Shown: positions 46,394-58,856 of the stretch, in pieces
Layout of the letters: each line of letters begins with the position of its first letter
Numbering within the stretch: position 1 is the stretch's first letter
NCBI GenBank assembly: GCA_910589415.1
Contig: OU342630.1
Span: 39,216,012 to 39,280,011 of the forward strand
Direction: 5' to 3'
Length of the DNA stretch: 64,000 bases
Source of the DNA: Malachius bipustulatus
Taxonomy: Eukaryota > Arthropoda > Insecta > Coleoptera > Melyridae
Notes under the pieces: generated by a model
Told to the model about the DNA's origin: nothing
What the model saw: only the letters and a program-made list of their open reading frames with translations
Databases searched by the model: none
Position numbers and translations under genes: made by a program

Positions 46394-46560
46394 TTTTGTC
46401 AAATTTCTGAATGTGCTAGATGTTTACAAAACAAAACCTCGTCATTAGTAGAGTATAATTTTTTCCACATCTACTAAAAAATGTAATCAATCGGTATGAT
46501 CTCATGGTGGATAAACTATTAGATAAAATATTTAGCTTGTAATAAACAATATGTCAGTAC
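46394..46560 (-). promoter_or_regulatory. Duplicated upstream region of TMEM135 copy B
   Basis: Matches 20420-20585 upstream of copy A (AAACCTCGTCATTAGTAGAG; AATCAATCGGTATGATCTC; GCTTGTAATAAACAATATG). Marks the 5' limit of the duplicated block. Confidence 0.5.
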
Positions 46561-46764
46561 AAACAAAAATTTCCACTTTATGGACAATTAATTAGTAATA
46601 AATTCTTTAACTTAATTACTCATAGTAAGTATAATTTTTTCATAGGTAGATGAGGAAAAAATTCAGTAAAACTACATAAAGTGATGTAATCCAATCAGGA
46701 AAGTATACTCCACGGTAGTCCCTTACCTGGTTAAAATTTCACTTCTGTATTATATTATTAGACT

Positions 46765-47428
46765 AAGAGCCCACGACTGCCCCCGCAGGCCTGCGGTATT
46801 TTATAAAAGCATCAACAAATTATTTTGTAAAATGTGACATTTTTTATAGATGCCTAGTGTTGTTTAGAGGAGAAAAGTCACCTTACTTTTTTGCCGTATT
46901 ACGCACTGTTTAAAAATTATAATTTCTGTAAGTACCTACTCATTATCGTTGATTTTTATTACATGCATTGTACCTTGTACGACTTCGTACATACAGCAAA
47001 AAAGCAAGATGATTTTTCTCCTCTAAACAACACGAGGTATCTATCAAAAATATCACCTTTCCGTTAGTCAGTGTCGTATAAATTATATTGAAAAAGGTAA
47101 CGACACACCCAGATCTCCGGCACTGGATTAAATAATTTTTTGTTGGGAGTATCAAATCATGTACTTCAATTAGTACAACAATCGTCATAAATTTCGAATT
47201 ATTCTGATCAGTCAGTTTGAAGATAATTCAATAAATCTTAAAGTTTTCGAAGAATTTTAATGTATACTTCAAAGATTTTGAGGAGTGATTTTATACACCT
47301 TCAACCTCCCAAAGCCACGATGATCCAAACTTCATAATCGTTGCATTGTTCCGACCTGTGTTGGGGACATGCGCACAGAAACTTTCAGCTTTCAGAAAAT
47401 AAAGAAGGTCTGGCGGTCGCGGGCTCTT
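46765..47428. mobile_element. TIR element of about 660 bp (AAGAGCCC end)
   Basis: AAGAGCCCACGACTGCC at the left mirrors GGCGGTCGCGGGCTCTT at the right. Inner arms pair through TGTTTAGAGGAGAAAA (46860) and TTTTCTCCTCTAAACA (47012), and AAATGTGACATTTTT with its inverse. No transposase. End sequence is unlike the other families here. Confidence 0.75.
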
Positions 47429-47839
47429 GCTCTATATTATTCATTGGTGTGTTCCAAATAATCTGAGTGATATTCCATTATAATTAATTTAGTGCAAGAA
47501 TTTGACAATATTTTCGAAAGCGAAGCTAAGGTAATTAATTAAAAGCACTACGATATCTTAGAAAACGAGATGTACACCGTTTTTGATAACTGCCGGAAAA
47601 ACTTAAAAGATTATTATAGTCCTCCAAGTTTTTGTGAAAAATCTCAAAAACTAATCTCATAATCGTACATGAACGAGCTGTTATGTTAAGGTGCAAATAA
47701 TTAAAAAAAAAACTACAACAGTTCTTATAACCTCTATATTCTTAAATAAGAAAAAAAGTCATAAAAACATAAAAAAGCAAGTTTCACGACAGCTATAAAA
47801 ACATTAGTAGTACTATACTAAATAATAAGGGACTAAGCA

Positions 47840-49205
47840 TACATGCATTGGCGGACCACCTTCCCCAACCTAGTTGTCGTGTCGTGACTAAAGGTCTGCA
47901 CAGGGGTTATAACGATGCCGGAGAACGTCCGAAAGTGGACTCTCCGAAAGACCGTAAAACTCTGTTGTCGAGGTCACATCTCGCGAACAGAGGAATACGG
48001 GGGCTAGGCTTTACCGCCTGGACCAAAAGGAGACAACCTTTAAAAACCTAAATCCTACGGCGGGAACCCAGGTTAAAAGGATGCGTGGCTGAATAGTAGA
48101 TCAGTCCCTTCTGGATTCAACATCGAAGAAGTGGCGCACCTTCGAAAATAAATGCCTACCATATACGTATGGAGCTCTGCGTGGTATTTCTTTAATTTCC
48201 ATTACTCGTGGGCCATATATGGACCAAGACACACCTAATTTAAAAAGGGAAGGGAATTCTGAAAACAGAGACCCAAAAAACTCTCAGGAGCCGCTCGCAG
48301 GTAACTGAGAAAAGAGTAGAAACTACAAAACCAGAGGGAACTGGAGAACCTAGAAAGCTAGGGTTGAAGGTGAACCCCAGTGTAACAAAACCCGGGACCA
48401 GCAAAGAACCAGAACAACGTAAAAGAAGGAGAAACTGCACTAAGGTTCTCAGAAGTGCAGCTTAGAGGGGACTTTCTCATGGCTTCCTGCGCTGACCAGG
48501 CCACAGAGGACTGGCTGGTGCGGGTGGTCAGGGAAATGGAACCCTGGTCAGGAGCGAAATTCGGCACCAAGGACGTTCCGAAACCTATAAGAGCACGAAT
48601 GTGTATACCAAATCCAAAAAAGACTGGGAATTCAAAACCAGGGATTAAAAGCCAGAAACGTGGATCCTAGTGGACAGAAAACCTGACACAAAAGGCCAAC
48701 AACTAATTTTCCTCATGGGAGAAAACCTATGGGAGAAAATAGAGCAACTTCAATGCAGACCTTACGTAAACCTAACTGAGGTGCTGTTCAAGCGACTAGG
48801 TGTGGGTAAAGGGAAGAGGGAGCAGATAAGATGTAACTGGAAAAGCTGAGTAAACACCGGCTGAGATGGGAAAGTGGACCTCTAAAAGGACACTGTCCAC
48901 TAATGAAACACCTCTCAATAATAGGAGTAAAAAATATCCCAGACTGCAGGAGATGCGGGGAGGGGGAGGAAACTCCATACCACCTAATGTGTGAATGTCC
49001 AGCACTAGAGAGAACTAGACTTCTAGTGTTTGGGACCGAAATGGCAGAACCAAAAGAAGTAAAACAAGCACCCATTGGACTCATTCTGAAATACTTTCGG
49101 GAGATGGGACCGATGAGATAATAATAATTATCCAAAGGGGTACAATAAGCGCAAGCTTCAGTACAAGGGCTTTGAACGTACCCTAGAACTAATAATAATA
49201 ATAAA
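47840..49205 (+). pseudogene. Internally deleted LINE: ORF1 (DUF4780-like) joined to pol C-terminus
   Basis: From 48430 the frame reads FLMASCADQATEDWLVRVV, REMEPWSGAKFGTKDVPKP, then WILVDRKPDTKGQQLIFLMG and VNLTEVLFKRLGVGKG. This is the DUF4780-like domain common in gag-like proteins of insect retroelements. It is followed almost at once by LKGHCPLMKHLSIIGV, CRRCGEGEETPYHLMCECPA and ERTRLLVFG (48880-49121), the Cys/His tail that ends LINE polyproteins. The whole endonuclease-RT part is missing. Several frameshifts occur. A TAATAATAATAATAAA tail at about 49185 marks the 3' end, as in LINEs that end in TAA repeats. Confidence 0.8.
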
Positions 49206-49392
49206 TACATGCATTTATTTTTAAAACGCAACAACGCAAGTAAGATTTGCTATAAAATAATTCACTGAATATACAAGGTGCGCAAAAAGTCTGTAAACGG
49301 TCCAATAAATCTTTCAGTTTGGAGTTAAAGAAAATGGAAAAACAGGTCAATTTTGTAATTTAATTTACTTTCTATTGATGTAAAAAAAATTA

Positions 49393-50003
49393 TACAGGGT
49401 GTTCCTTGACTCAGTAATGCAACATTTCCTATTTTTATTTTTTTTAATAGGACACCCTGTAGATTTTTGTATTTTGATATTACCTGAGAGAATCGAATAA
49501 TACATAATGTATTTCACTGTTGCGGTTTCAATTAATTCGTTTTTGAGTTATAAAAAAATGAAACCTTAAGTTTTCATTTTGAAAGCAGTGTTTATCGGAA
49601 ACGCCTCAAGATATCGCAAAACGGCTTACATATGTCCTTATCTTCACTTTTCAAGTGTTATCATACAGTGCGTATTTTTATACGGGGTGATAAAAATCAT
49701 AAGAGTTTTCATCACCCTGTATAAAAATTTCATCTACATCATAGGATAGTACATAAAAAGTTGAAATAGGGACATGTAAGCCGTTTTCCGATATCTTGAG
49801 CCGTTTCCGATGTATACACGGCTTTTAAAATGAAAACTTGCGATTTTCATTTGTTTATAACTCCAAAACAAATTAATTTAAACCGCAACTGTAAAAACCA
49901 TTACTGGATTTTCTCAGGAGATATGAAAATACAAAAATATACAGGGTGTCTTATTTAAAAAATATAGGCAATGTTGCATTGTTGAGTCAAGTAGCACCCT
50001 GTA
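49393..50003. mobile_element. Foldback element within a longer inverted repeat
   Basis: Ends tacagggtgttccttgactc and gagtcaagtagcaccctgta are inverted at TA. The pairing continues outward (AAACAGGTCAATTTTGTAAT at 49341 with its inverse near 50040), so a larger palindrome of about 730 bp encloses it. Core words CGGCTTACATATGTCC and GGGACATGTAAGCCGTTTTC are shared with the other core foldbacks. Confidence 0.88.
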
Positions 50004-50129
50004 TAATTTTTGTTTACATCAATAGAAAGTAAATTAAATTACAAAATTGACCTGTTTTTGCCTTTTTTTTAATACTTCTACTACTGCAGTTGGTCTGTGA
50101 ACATAGTTATTATATTAACTCAACATTAA

Positions 50130-50703
50130 TTACGCAAATTTGAATGGTGTCCCTGGTTCAAATCACAGTTCCAACCTCTGCCGACGATGCAACGAACAGC
50201 AGAGAGAAATACCCTCCCATGTAATTGGAAACTGTAAAGCGAACAACAGCCTAATCATTAACCGCCATCATAATGTTAAACACCGAATTACTTAAAAGAG
50301 AAAAAATTTGTATGCTATGAAGAAGTACACGCCGTAGACACTGATGGTCTTAATCGCTTCAGTGATATTATTGCATTTGATCCAAAAACAGACTCTGCCT
50401 TTATTATCGACCCTACAATTCGTTTTGAAAGTAATGACTGTCATCAAGATGATAAAATTCAATTAGAAAAAAAGAATATTTATGAAAAATGTTTTAATTT
50501 TTACCAGAGCAAATATTCATCAAGTTTTGGCATGCGCAAATGGGAAGTCATCGGCCTTTGGTTTGGTAGTCGTGGTACAATCGGTAAAAGTGTAATTGAA
50601 TTCTTCAATCGCTTTAACCTGAACTCAGAAATAATTAACGAAATTTCTGAACAAATTTTAATAGATTCCATCAGAATCATAAACAAACACATTTATTCCT
50701 AAA
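50130..50703 (+). pseudogene. R2-like LINE C-terminus: CCHC motif and restriction-like endonuclease
   Basis: First frame: NLCRRCNEQQREIPSHVIGNC then NRHHNVKHRIT, the Cys/His motif and NxRHHxV block before the endonuclease of R2-type LINEs. After a frameshift near 50290: FSDIIAFDPKTDSAFIIDPT then IRFE. This is the PD-(D/E)xK-type core of the restriction-like endonuclease. It is followed by KWEVIGLWFGSRGTIGKS and a helical end with the stop at 50701-50703. The C-terminal 110 residues are intact. Unlike the APE-type LINE at 37650, this type nicks DNA with a C-terminal nuclease. The 5' part is absent; upstream lies a foldback. Confidence 0.85.
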
Positions 50704-51480
50704 ATTAATGTTCTTTAATTATTATTTATGTTACAATTTTTAATATTTATGTCATTTTTTTTGATTGATCGATATGCTATGTGTATTAATGCAACCCAAG
50801 TTAAATGGGCAGTCCACTTTATTCAATAAAGTTTTTCTCTCAGGTCCAATATCTTTAATGAGATATAAGCATAATCAAGGTGGAAGATATTTTTGTTTGT
50901 TCAAAAATTTTGAAAATCTAAGAACTCACAATTTTTCAATAACATTTGATTGGGCTTATTCATCCAGGAAAGAAACGTATTATATCTTCTGTGCGCACTT
51001 TTAAGATAATAGATAAATAGCATTAAATAAATAATACAAGATATCAACAAATTTTAATCTCATAAAAGTTAAGTATGTATATTATTAAAATATGTACTGC
51101 ATCGAGGCGAATATTCCTAATTAAAAAGGTCTGTTGTTTTGTCCAATATCACAAGTTGGTGTAGTGTTTTTGATTAAAAAAAAACATTGTTTTCTCTGAA
51201 AAGCATCAACACTTGGGTGAAAAGATAAGCTTTCCTAAGTGATGGCTCCTACACAAGGGTAGAAAACAAATTTTCGTCGAATTCTCACGACATCATTATT
51301 CCGAAATCAACTTTTGCGTGGGAATTTCTGATAATAATTATTGTTGAATTAGAATTTTCCCGTGAAAATTTGCACTCAATCATTGTCTATCGCGAGGATT
51401 ACAAAACACCAATCGGTTTTTGGTTAGATCCGACAATTATTAAAATCCAAGGTAATTTTTTAACAGTCTTTTAGGTTTTT
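50704..51480. other. No supported gene; one unidentified reading frame
   Basis: The frame 50765-51004 (+) includes GRYFCLFKNFENLRTHNFSI and YYIFCAHF, which look protein-like, but no family was recognised. It has no splice-site support and follows a LINE end. Left unassigned. Confidence 0.3.
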
Positions 51481-51539
51481 TGGTCGATACAGGGTCCGCT
51501 GAAAGTCTAGCACCAAACAATACAGGATGCACCATGTAT

Positions 51540-51870
51540 CCTTCTCTATATTGCCATCTCCTGAACGCTAAGAGATACAGGGTCGGTTAAATTAGAGAAA
51601 AGATGCGCAGTTTTGTGGCCATCTCGAATTCGTCAAAACATGTAAGATATCTGTGACCATTCCTGAAATATCCTGAAAAAACTGAAAAATCGAGATTTCT
51701 TATTTTCCTCATATATTTTTTATTATTGGAAATTAATAAATAATTTTTTGTAGGCTTACATAAGCCGTTAAGAGCTATCCATCTGACATTTCAAAAATTT
51801 TCAAGGCCTACTAGATCTAAGAGTTTTCACAGTCAACTTTCGTTTTTCTTATGGCCGCCATATTATTTTT
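51540..51870 (-). repeat. Interspersed repeat R fragment
   Basis: Single-arm copy with CCTTCTCTATATTGCC, GGTCGGTTAAATTAGAG, GTGGCCATCTCGAATTC and CTTATGGCCGCCATATT. It matches the left arm of 57435-58181 read in the same direction and 5043-5300 inverted. Confidence 0.75.
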
Positions 51871-52106
51871 TTATGTCGTTCGATATGAAAAAAATAATGG
51901 AAACCAAAAATTAATAAACTTCCAAAAAAAAATTTTTTAATTTTTATTCTTAATTTTTCAAAGAAAAACCTAATAAAAAATCGTCGAAAAACGTCAACAT
52001 TTGTAAAATACGCCGAAATAGTGCTTGCCTTATGGTTTTTTAATTTATCTATGAAATTCGGTCTAAAAATGTGTCTATTTTGTAAAGAAAAAAGAAGAAT
52101 AAAAAA

Positions 52107-53768
52107 ACCTTCTTGCGCATCAATCGCAGAAATAGTGTATTTTTATGCGATTCAATTATGAATATTTTCACCGCTTTTTAAATTATTGGCTTTCTGAAAT
52201 TTTCCATAGTCATGTCATGTTAGCGTAGTGCTTTAATGTGAAAAATTTTCTGTGATAATTTCATTTCATTTCGTTTCAACACGTGCCTTAGAATGGATTT
52301 TTAAATTTAAAAATCAAAAAAATTGGCAAAATTTTACAATTTTGTCCCTTTTCCTATGCCCGCCACTGGCTAACTTTACTTGAAAAATACTATTTTTTAC
52401 ACTACCTTTAATAAATTCGGAAAAAACTGAAAGGAGAGTTTTGAAAACCGAAAGTTTGAAATTTTAGAGGAATAAACATCATTTAAAAATATTCGAATAT
52501 ATCTCCGCCATTTTTATATTTGCTTCTTGAAATTTTTGAAGGTTAAATGCTATTAGTATAGTTGTCTACTATCAAAATTTCCGTTCTATTCCTTCAAAAA
52601 TAAGCTCATGAATGTTTATAGAAATGTAGACATTTTTACCCTTTTCCTACCCACGCCTCTGGCTTATTAATAGAAATGATGCAAATTGTATTGCATTAGC
52701 TCAAATTTCAAATAAGTTTATTCCAATCTTGTTAATTTTGTTTAAAAGTTTTTGATCTTGCCTATTTAGGGGTTCAAAATCTAGCCATTTTCCAAAAATT
52801 GAAAAGGCCGCCATTTTGGAATGTCTTTACCTATTTTACTCAAATACAGTACCAGACGACTACTTGAGGGTATCTTACTACCAAAAAAATTACAGCGCTC
52901 TAGATTGAAAACTTCGACCAGAAACCGTGCCTCACGGACGGTTTTTTTTCTGAAATTCGGAGGGACATCCTGTAGAAGTAACACAACTCTAGGAAAATGT
53001 TTTTTACGAAAATCAAACGTCAGCCCTAAGGTTTATAAGAGTAAAAAATTTCGTTCATTAATCTTGAAAGATGAAGCTACAGGAGCGTTTTTAAAAATTT
53101 AGAGAAATTAATTTAAAAAAAACATCATGTAAAAAAAATCGAATATCTCCGCCATTTTTCTTATTTACTTTTTGAAATTCTCAAGGGTTGAAGTCTATTA
53201 GTATAGTTGTCTACTGTAAAAATTTCAGTTTAATTACTTCAAAAATGTGCTCATAAATTGTTGGAGAAATTTAGCCATTTTTACCCTTTTCCTACCCACG
53301 CCACTGGCTTATTAATAGAAAAAATGCAAATTTTGTTGCATGAAAAAAAATTTCAAGTCATTTACTTCCAATATTGTGAATTTGATATAAAACTCTTTTT
53401 CTATCTAGCTTATACAGGGGTTCAAAAAATAGTCCTTTTTCCAAAAATTAAAATGGCCGCCATTTTGAAACGGCTCGATCGATTTTGCTCAAGTACAATA
53501 CCAGACCAGTTCTTATATATATCTTACTCCCACAAAAATTTCAGTCCCCTAGATTGAAAACTGCGACCTGAAATGAGATGACAAAAACGGGATATGGGGA
53601 ATTTTGAAAGGACACCCTGTAGAAGTAACGCGACTTTAGGAATTTTTTTCAACGAAAATCTAACGTCGTTCCAAGGCTTTACAAGGATCCAAAATTTCAT
53701 TCACTAATCTTGAAAGATAAAGCTACAGGAGCGTTTTTAAAATCGAAATTTCGCGATTTTGGAGAAAT

Positions 53769-53799
<31 letters not shown>

Positions 53800-53823
53800 A
53801 ATATATATATAAATATATATATA
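52107..53823 (+). mobile_element. Interspersed repeat H, copies 4 and 5 in tandem
   Basis: Starts CCTTCTTGCGCATCAATCGC at about 52107, then passes twice through the same inner blocks: CCGCCATTTTGGAATG and ACCAGACGAC at 52810, CCGCCATTTTGAAACGGCTC and ACCAGACCAG at 53458. AAGATGAAGCTACAGGAGCG (53068) and AAGATAAAGCTACAGGAGCG (53716) are 648 bp apart. It ends in the AT microsatellite. No coding sequence. Confidence 0.8.
53765..53823 (+). repeat. ATATAAATATAT microsatellite
   Basis: Equivalent to 41518-41563 and sits at the same place in repeat H. Confidence 0.85.
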
Positions 53824-54300
53824 CACATTAAGCTTATTTCACGAAGCCCGGTACGTTGCACAGGTAACCGGAGTCCCGCCCTTAATAATAGACTTGATGG
53901 TGTGTATTATAACTGAAAGTGAAGAGAAACATCATATTAATCGAAGCAACCTGCGAGGGGTAAACATTTCACAACATACAAATCTGGTTATATCCTTAAG
54001 AATTTTAGAATCCCTGAACGTTCTTATGTCAATACATAGCCCACTGCACTAAAAGTATATACCCATCCGATTACCGGAAACCCTGCTTTGTTGCCACTTC
54101 TCAGGGCCTCGGATAAGCAGTATTAGCACAGAAAATGTCTATTCTGTGGATATACAGTACAGAACATCTAAGTGTCCCCGGATCCGGATAGACGAATTGT
54201 CTCTTTGTACAGGCTGGTTCGTCCTAGCGCAATTATTATCATCCTTACGCTAATGGATACTTACTTACTACTAAAAAAAAACCATTGTAGAAACTATTAA
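53824..54300. other. G+C-richer segment, possible repeat
   Basis: About 450 bp with GTAACCGGAGTCCCGCCC and CCCCGGATCCGGATAG, ending before a run of ACTTACTTACTA. Higher G+C than the surroundings suggests an inserted, unidentified element or LINE UTR. No ORF of note. Confidence 0.35.
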
Positions 54301-54691
54301 TGTTTGAATAGTATTAAAGGTATATTGCATTCATTAATTTCATTTTATTTCCGTTCATTAAGCTTTTACTTAAAAAAAGTTGCACCCAGAGTCCGGGTCA
54401 CATGACATCTTTTGTCTCGTACAAAAAGGTAAACTATTTTTATTACATTTTCGGTATGCCATTATAAATTGTACTGCAAAAAAGACATATATAGGTACCT
54501 ACTTATACAATTTCGATAGGATTTTTCGATAAAAATTCAAATGTAGCGTTTTTAACTTTTTTAATAGTTAAATATTAAATTTTTATTTAATAGGCTAATA
54601 AGATAACTACCATAAATTGTATAAGCCATAAATACAATACGACCTTTCAGAAAAGTCGGTCGTTGTTTAATTTTATGATACAGGCTGAGGT

Positions 54692-54749
54692 AAAAAAACT
54701 GAATGAAACGGTAAGAGTCATATCTCTTACCGTTTCATGCAGTTTTTTT
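54692..54749. other. Near-perfect 26-bp stem hairpin
   Basis: The arm 54692-54717 (AAAAAAACTGAATGAAACGG onward) pairs with 54724-54749 with one mismatch and a 6-nt loop TCATAT. It is too short for a typical miRNA precursor loop, but a stable foldback. Confidence 0.8.
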
Positions 54750-54879
54750 TCGGTTTTTTCAGTTTTTTTCATGCAGTCGGTTAAATAATTATAAAAAAGT
54801 TGCGCTGTTTTGAGACGAGTATTTGGCAATTTTTTTTCTCAATAATCCCAGAATTTCCTGAAATATCCTGATCAAACTT

Positions 54880-55040
54880 GAAGCATGCAGATTTATTATT
54901 TTAGCCATATCTTCTTTATTATTGAAAAAAGATTTATTATTTTTTGTATGATGAGCTACTCAAATAATGAGCTACTCATTTGACGTTTCAAAAATTTCCA
55001 AAGCCGACTAGATCTTGGGATTTTCGAAGTCAACTTTTGT
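54880..55040 (-). repeat. Interspersed repeat R fragment
   Basis: Holds CTGAAATATCCTGATC, GACGTTTCAAAAATTTCC, AGCCGACTAGATCT and CTTATGGCC, in the order of other R copies. Confidence 0.65.
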
Positions 55041-55080
55041 TTTTCTTATGGCCACAAAAGTTAATTGCACCTTTAAATAA

Positions 55081-57434
55081 ATAATTGTTTTTGCTCTGAT
55101 TTTTTCATATTATAATTAGCAAAAAAATTTGTATCCGATAACCCTCGAACTTTGATAAATGCTCAAAAATTTTATAACAACTTTCTCAAGCTTGTTGCTT
55201 GGCAACAGACCGACGCCTAAATTATCAATGTCCTTGGGTTATTACTACTGTTAAACGTAAGTGTAAGTTCTATTTACTTTCATAAGTCTAATAATCTTAG
55301 GTCCGGTTGCACAAACGTTAAAGATCTGCCAGATATTTACTGATTTTAAAATGCCCTGTATTATCAAAATGTTGGTCAGGTCAGGAAATAAATTCTACTC
55401 CCCTTTAGAAGAGTTAAATCACGGGTAAATAACAATAAAAGATCATTCAAAATATTCACCCATACTTTCAAAATTTGCAATTTAAAATGAGTAATAATCT
55501 GACAAATCTTTAATTAACTTTTGTGCAACTAGCCCTTAAACTATATAAAGATAAAGATTTTTTATTTCTCGATACTTATTTTCGGGCTGCATGTGTGTTT
55601 TAGTTTTATGAAATATTACTAACCGGTTAACCGACGATTAACTGGTTATCCTCTTCATCAGTAAAAAATAAAAAGCTATCGGTAATAAAAATTTAATAGA
55701 TAAAATTATTTTATTCAATTAAAATTAGCACAAAATTATGTACCTACTTCTAATGCCAAATTAACAAACATATTTGAAGTAGTTATGTTCAAGTTCAACT
55801 GTTTGCTAATTTTTTATACTGTTTACTAATTTTAAATAACAAATACTTTGTATTATAAAAATAAAACAAAAGCAGTTCATTAAAATGAAAGGAACCAGAA
55901 TAAGTGCCCTATCATAATCTGCCTTATAAATCAAGATTTATTGATATGCAACATGCAGGAGCAGGATGATGTCACATTACTCACATTACGCTACAAAAAG
56001 TCATAAACAGCTTCCAGAAACCTGTTTTCTAAATAATAAAAACAAAAACTAAGGAAGTAGGTACTTCATTCAAACTCAAACAAACCGGAAAAAATAATCC
56101 GACGACCGCATCTGATGGCCACCGTCAAAAAGTGAAGAAATTATTGAGAAAATGTTTCAAATTCCTCTCTGAAGTGTAAATAAATATACCAGACAGTGAG
56201 TCTTGTAATATTAAGATACCTACTTAGGTATATACTGTACACATATTTGAATTTTAAGCAATCCCTTATTATCCCTTACAATCCCAATTATTATTTTTTG
56301 CAGTCAATAAAAAGCTGCATTATCTGATTTATGATCCATTACTCTGTGAAGGTTCCTCACAACATCCCGGGCCAGCGATTAGTGTCTCTTGTATTTCTCT
56401 CTTTTTTCCTCTTTTTCTGAAAGTAGAATCATCCATCTTCTACCCTTTTCTACTTCCACTTCTCAAAATTTCAGTTCAGGGGTCTAAAGATTGCATCCAG
56501 TGTTACAGACTATCCGACTGCGGGAACCTTTCATTGGATTTTATACGCGTTTAAGATTATTATACCAGCAGTCTAGCAGTCTGCCGATTTTTTTTTTAAG
56601 TTAGAAAATAGATAGAGGAGAGGACTATACCTAAAACGGTTAACCGGTAGTAAGAGATCCATTCTATATTAATTACATATACCTACAGGGTATTCTATGG
56701 TTAGAGTGCCAATCTAGCAATAAGTTGTCGCCCTGTGGGCCTTTAGAGTAGGTACATGGCTGAAATTTTCAGGAATGGGCTAAATACCTAATTCTCGTCA
56801 AAAAATCGTGCTGTGCAAAAAGGCACTATTCAAAATTGTCAATTTTTTTTGCAAAATGTGGTAGTTTATAAATGAAACTTTGTTGTTCCAATTTTTCAAA
56901 ATGGTATCTGTGATAGTTAAGTTAGAAAAACATCAAAACTGTTTCCGAAAAGCATTGCTAATACCATCATCGGAACTTTAAACAGCAAATATTATGTCGC
57001 TTCGGTGTACGGCAAAAATAGACTACCAGCTACTTACTGCTTAATCGAGAATTTCTACAGAATGGCGACATTAACAGTGGATATTTCATACATATTTTGA
57101 TAATGAAAATCTACAATTTGTGTATAAATGTAAGACACAAATAATGTGCTAATTACTAAAGTGAAGTCATCCCTCATTTTAAAATTACTTAAATTAATGA
57201 TTTTTTTTATTATTAAAAAAAAATAACAACTGATTGGCACTTGCCTAGAGACACCGCGTACCTAAGTACCTACCTATATCATTTATCATTTTATAAATAC
57301 ATAATATTAAAAAAAATAACAAAAATACTAATAAATAAAAGGTAAATAAATAATGACCTTTAATAAATTAATTATGAAAAAATCGGTCAATATTTACATC
57401 TGGGTATCTTACAGTTTCACTATGGCACCTATAA
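55081..57434. other. Intergenic, no gene supported
   Basis: AT-rich. At about 56730-56890 a short stretch (GCTGTGCAAAAAGGCACTATTC) resembles the arm of the 3.6-kb element at 10180, so a degraded fragment of that family lies here. Nothing else supported. Confidence 0.4.
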
Positions 57435-58181
57435 TACAGGGTGCACCATATATCCTATTCTCTATATTGCTATCTCCTGAACGCTAAGAGATATAGCATA
57501 TAGCGTCGGTTAAATTAGAGAAAAGATGCGCAATTTTGTGGCCATCTCGAATCCGTCAAGACATACAAAATATCTGCGACTGCTCCTGAAATATCCTGAA
57601 AAAACTGAAAAATCGAGATTTCTTATATTATTTGCCATATCTTTCTGATAATTGAAAATTACTAAATAATTTTTTGTAGGCTTACAGAAGTCGTCAAGAG
57701 CTATACCCATCTGTCAGTATAAAAATGTTCAAGGCCGACTAGATCCAAGAGTTTTCACAGTCAACTTTCGTTTTTCTTATGGTCGCCATATTATTTTTTT
57801 ATGTCATTCGATATAAAAAAGATAATGGAAACAACAAATTAATAAACATAAAAAAAAAATTCTATGAAGACTATGAAAATTCTGAGATCTAGTCGACTTT
57901 GAAAATTTTTTAAATGTCAGATGGGTAACTCTTGCCGACTTATGTAAGCCCACAAAAAATTATTCATTAATCTCCAATAATAAAAAAGATATGGAAAAAA
58001 TAAGAAACCTCGATTTTTCAGTTTTTTCAGGATATTTCAGGAACGGTCACAGATATCTTGTATGTCTCGACGGAATCGAGATGGCCACAAAATTGCGCTC
58101 CTTTGGACTTGTTTAACCGACCCTGTATCTGTTAGCGTTAGGAGATAGCAATATAGAGAAGGATACATGGTGCACCCTGTA
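57435..58181. mobile_element. Complete palindromic copy of repeat R
   Basis: Ends tacagggtgcaccatatatc and ggatacatggtgcaccctgta, inverted at TA. The arms pair over more than 300 bp (GATATTTCAGGAACGGTCAC at 58021 mirrored near 57580; AGCAATATAGAGAAGG mirrored at 57455). The terminal 20 bp is repeated once more outside the right end (to about 58206). This shows that repeat R is a TA-flanked foldback whose single arms are scattered through the window. Confidence 0.9.
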
Positions 58182-58856
58182 GAGAAGGATTTATGGTGCA
58201 CCCTATATAGGGGTAGAGGACGTATCTATACCTATAGTAACACTAGGAAGGTATTCATTTGCTTTGCAGATTCATGATTAGCAAAAAAATGGCACTAAAA
58301 ATCGCAGTAGGGAGTCCGGTCCTGGTTAGCCGGCGTATAAACACATATAAACATGCACCAGACCAGAGAGGTGATGAATACGTCAAGCCGGATATAAGCT
58401 TTCTCATATCGTATCCAGATTATAGGGACTGATGTTACGCTTTTTGGAACGAAAATGCAAAATAAATTAAATTCAAAATAATAATCGTGCTACTGTTGAA
58501 GAAAAATGAAATGAAGAAAAAAATAGCAATGCGACCGTAGTGTCAAAGAGGCCATAGTTGTGACCTTAATATTAGTTTGCAATGGCTGTTTTTAGCTCTT
58601 ACCCACCCAGCACCCCTATTTCGCTCCTCGGTCCCGAAAAAATTGATGGAACTTAGGATACGTAGATGTATATATTTACCCAATTTAATTCACTAACAAC
58701 ACTTGGGCTTTACCACAGCCATACGATATTTATTTATATATTTATTTTATTGGAGAAAAATCTCATATAATAAGATTTTTTAATTTTTTATGATGGTACA
58801 TTTTTTACTTTACTGACTGGACTACATATTGTGTATTTCACAAAAAGATTTTAATA

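Noticed and set aside
48240..49234. Several minus-strand frames of 66-148 residues
   Set aside because: They are antisense shadows of the LINE remnant, whose plus-strand frames match known domains.
50765..51004. 79-residue plus-strand frame with GRYFCLFKNFENL and YYIFCAHF, vaguely like a carboxypeptidase N-domain
   Set aside because: The resemblance is too weak to name, with no splice sites or further exons. Kept only as an unidentified frame.
54692..54749. miRNA precursor
   Set aside because: The loop is only 6 nt, the stem is too short and A/T-tailed, and no conservation can be judged.
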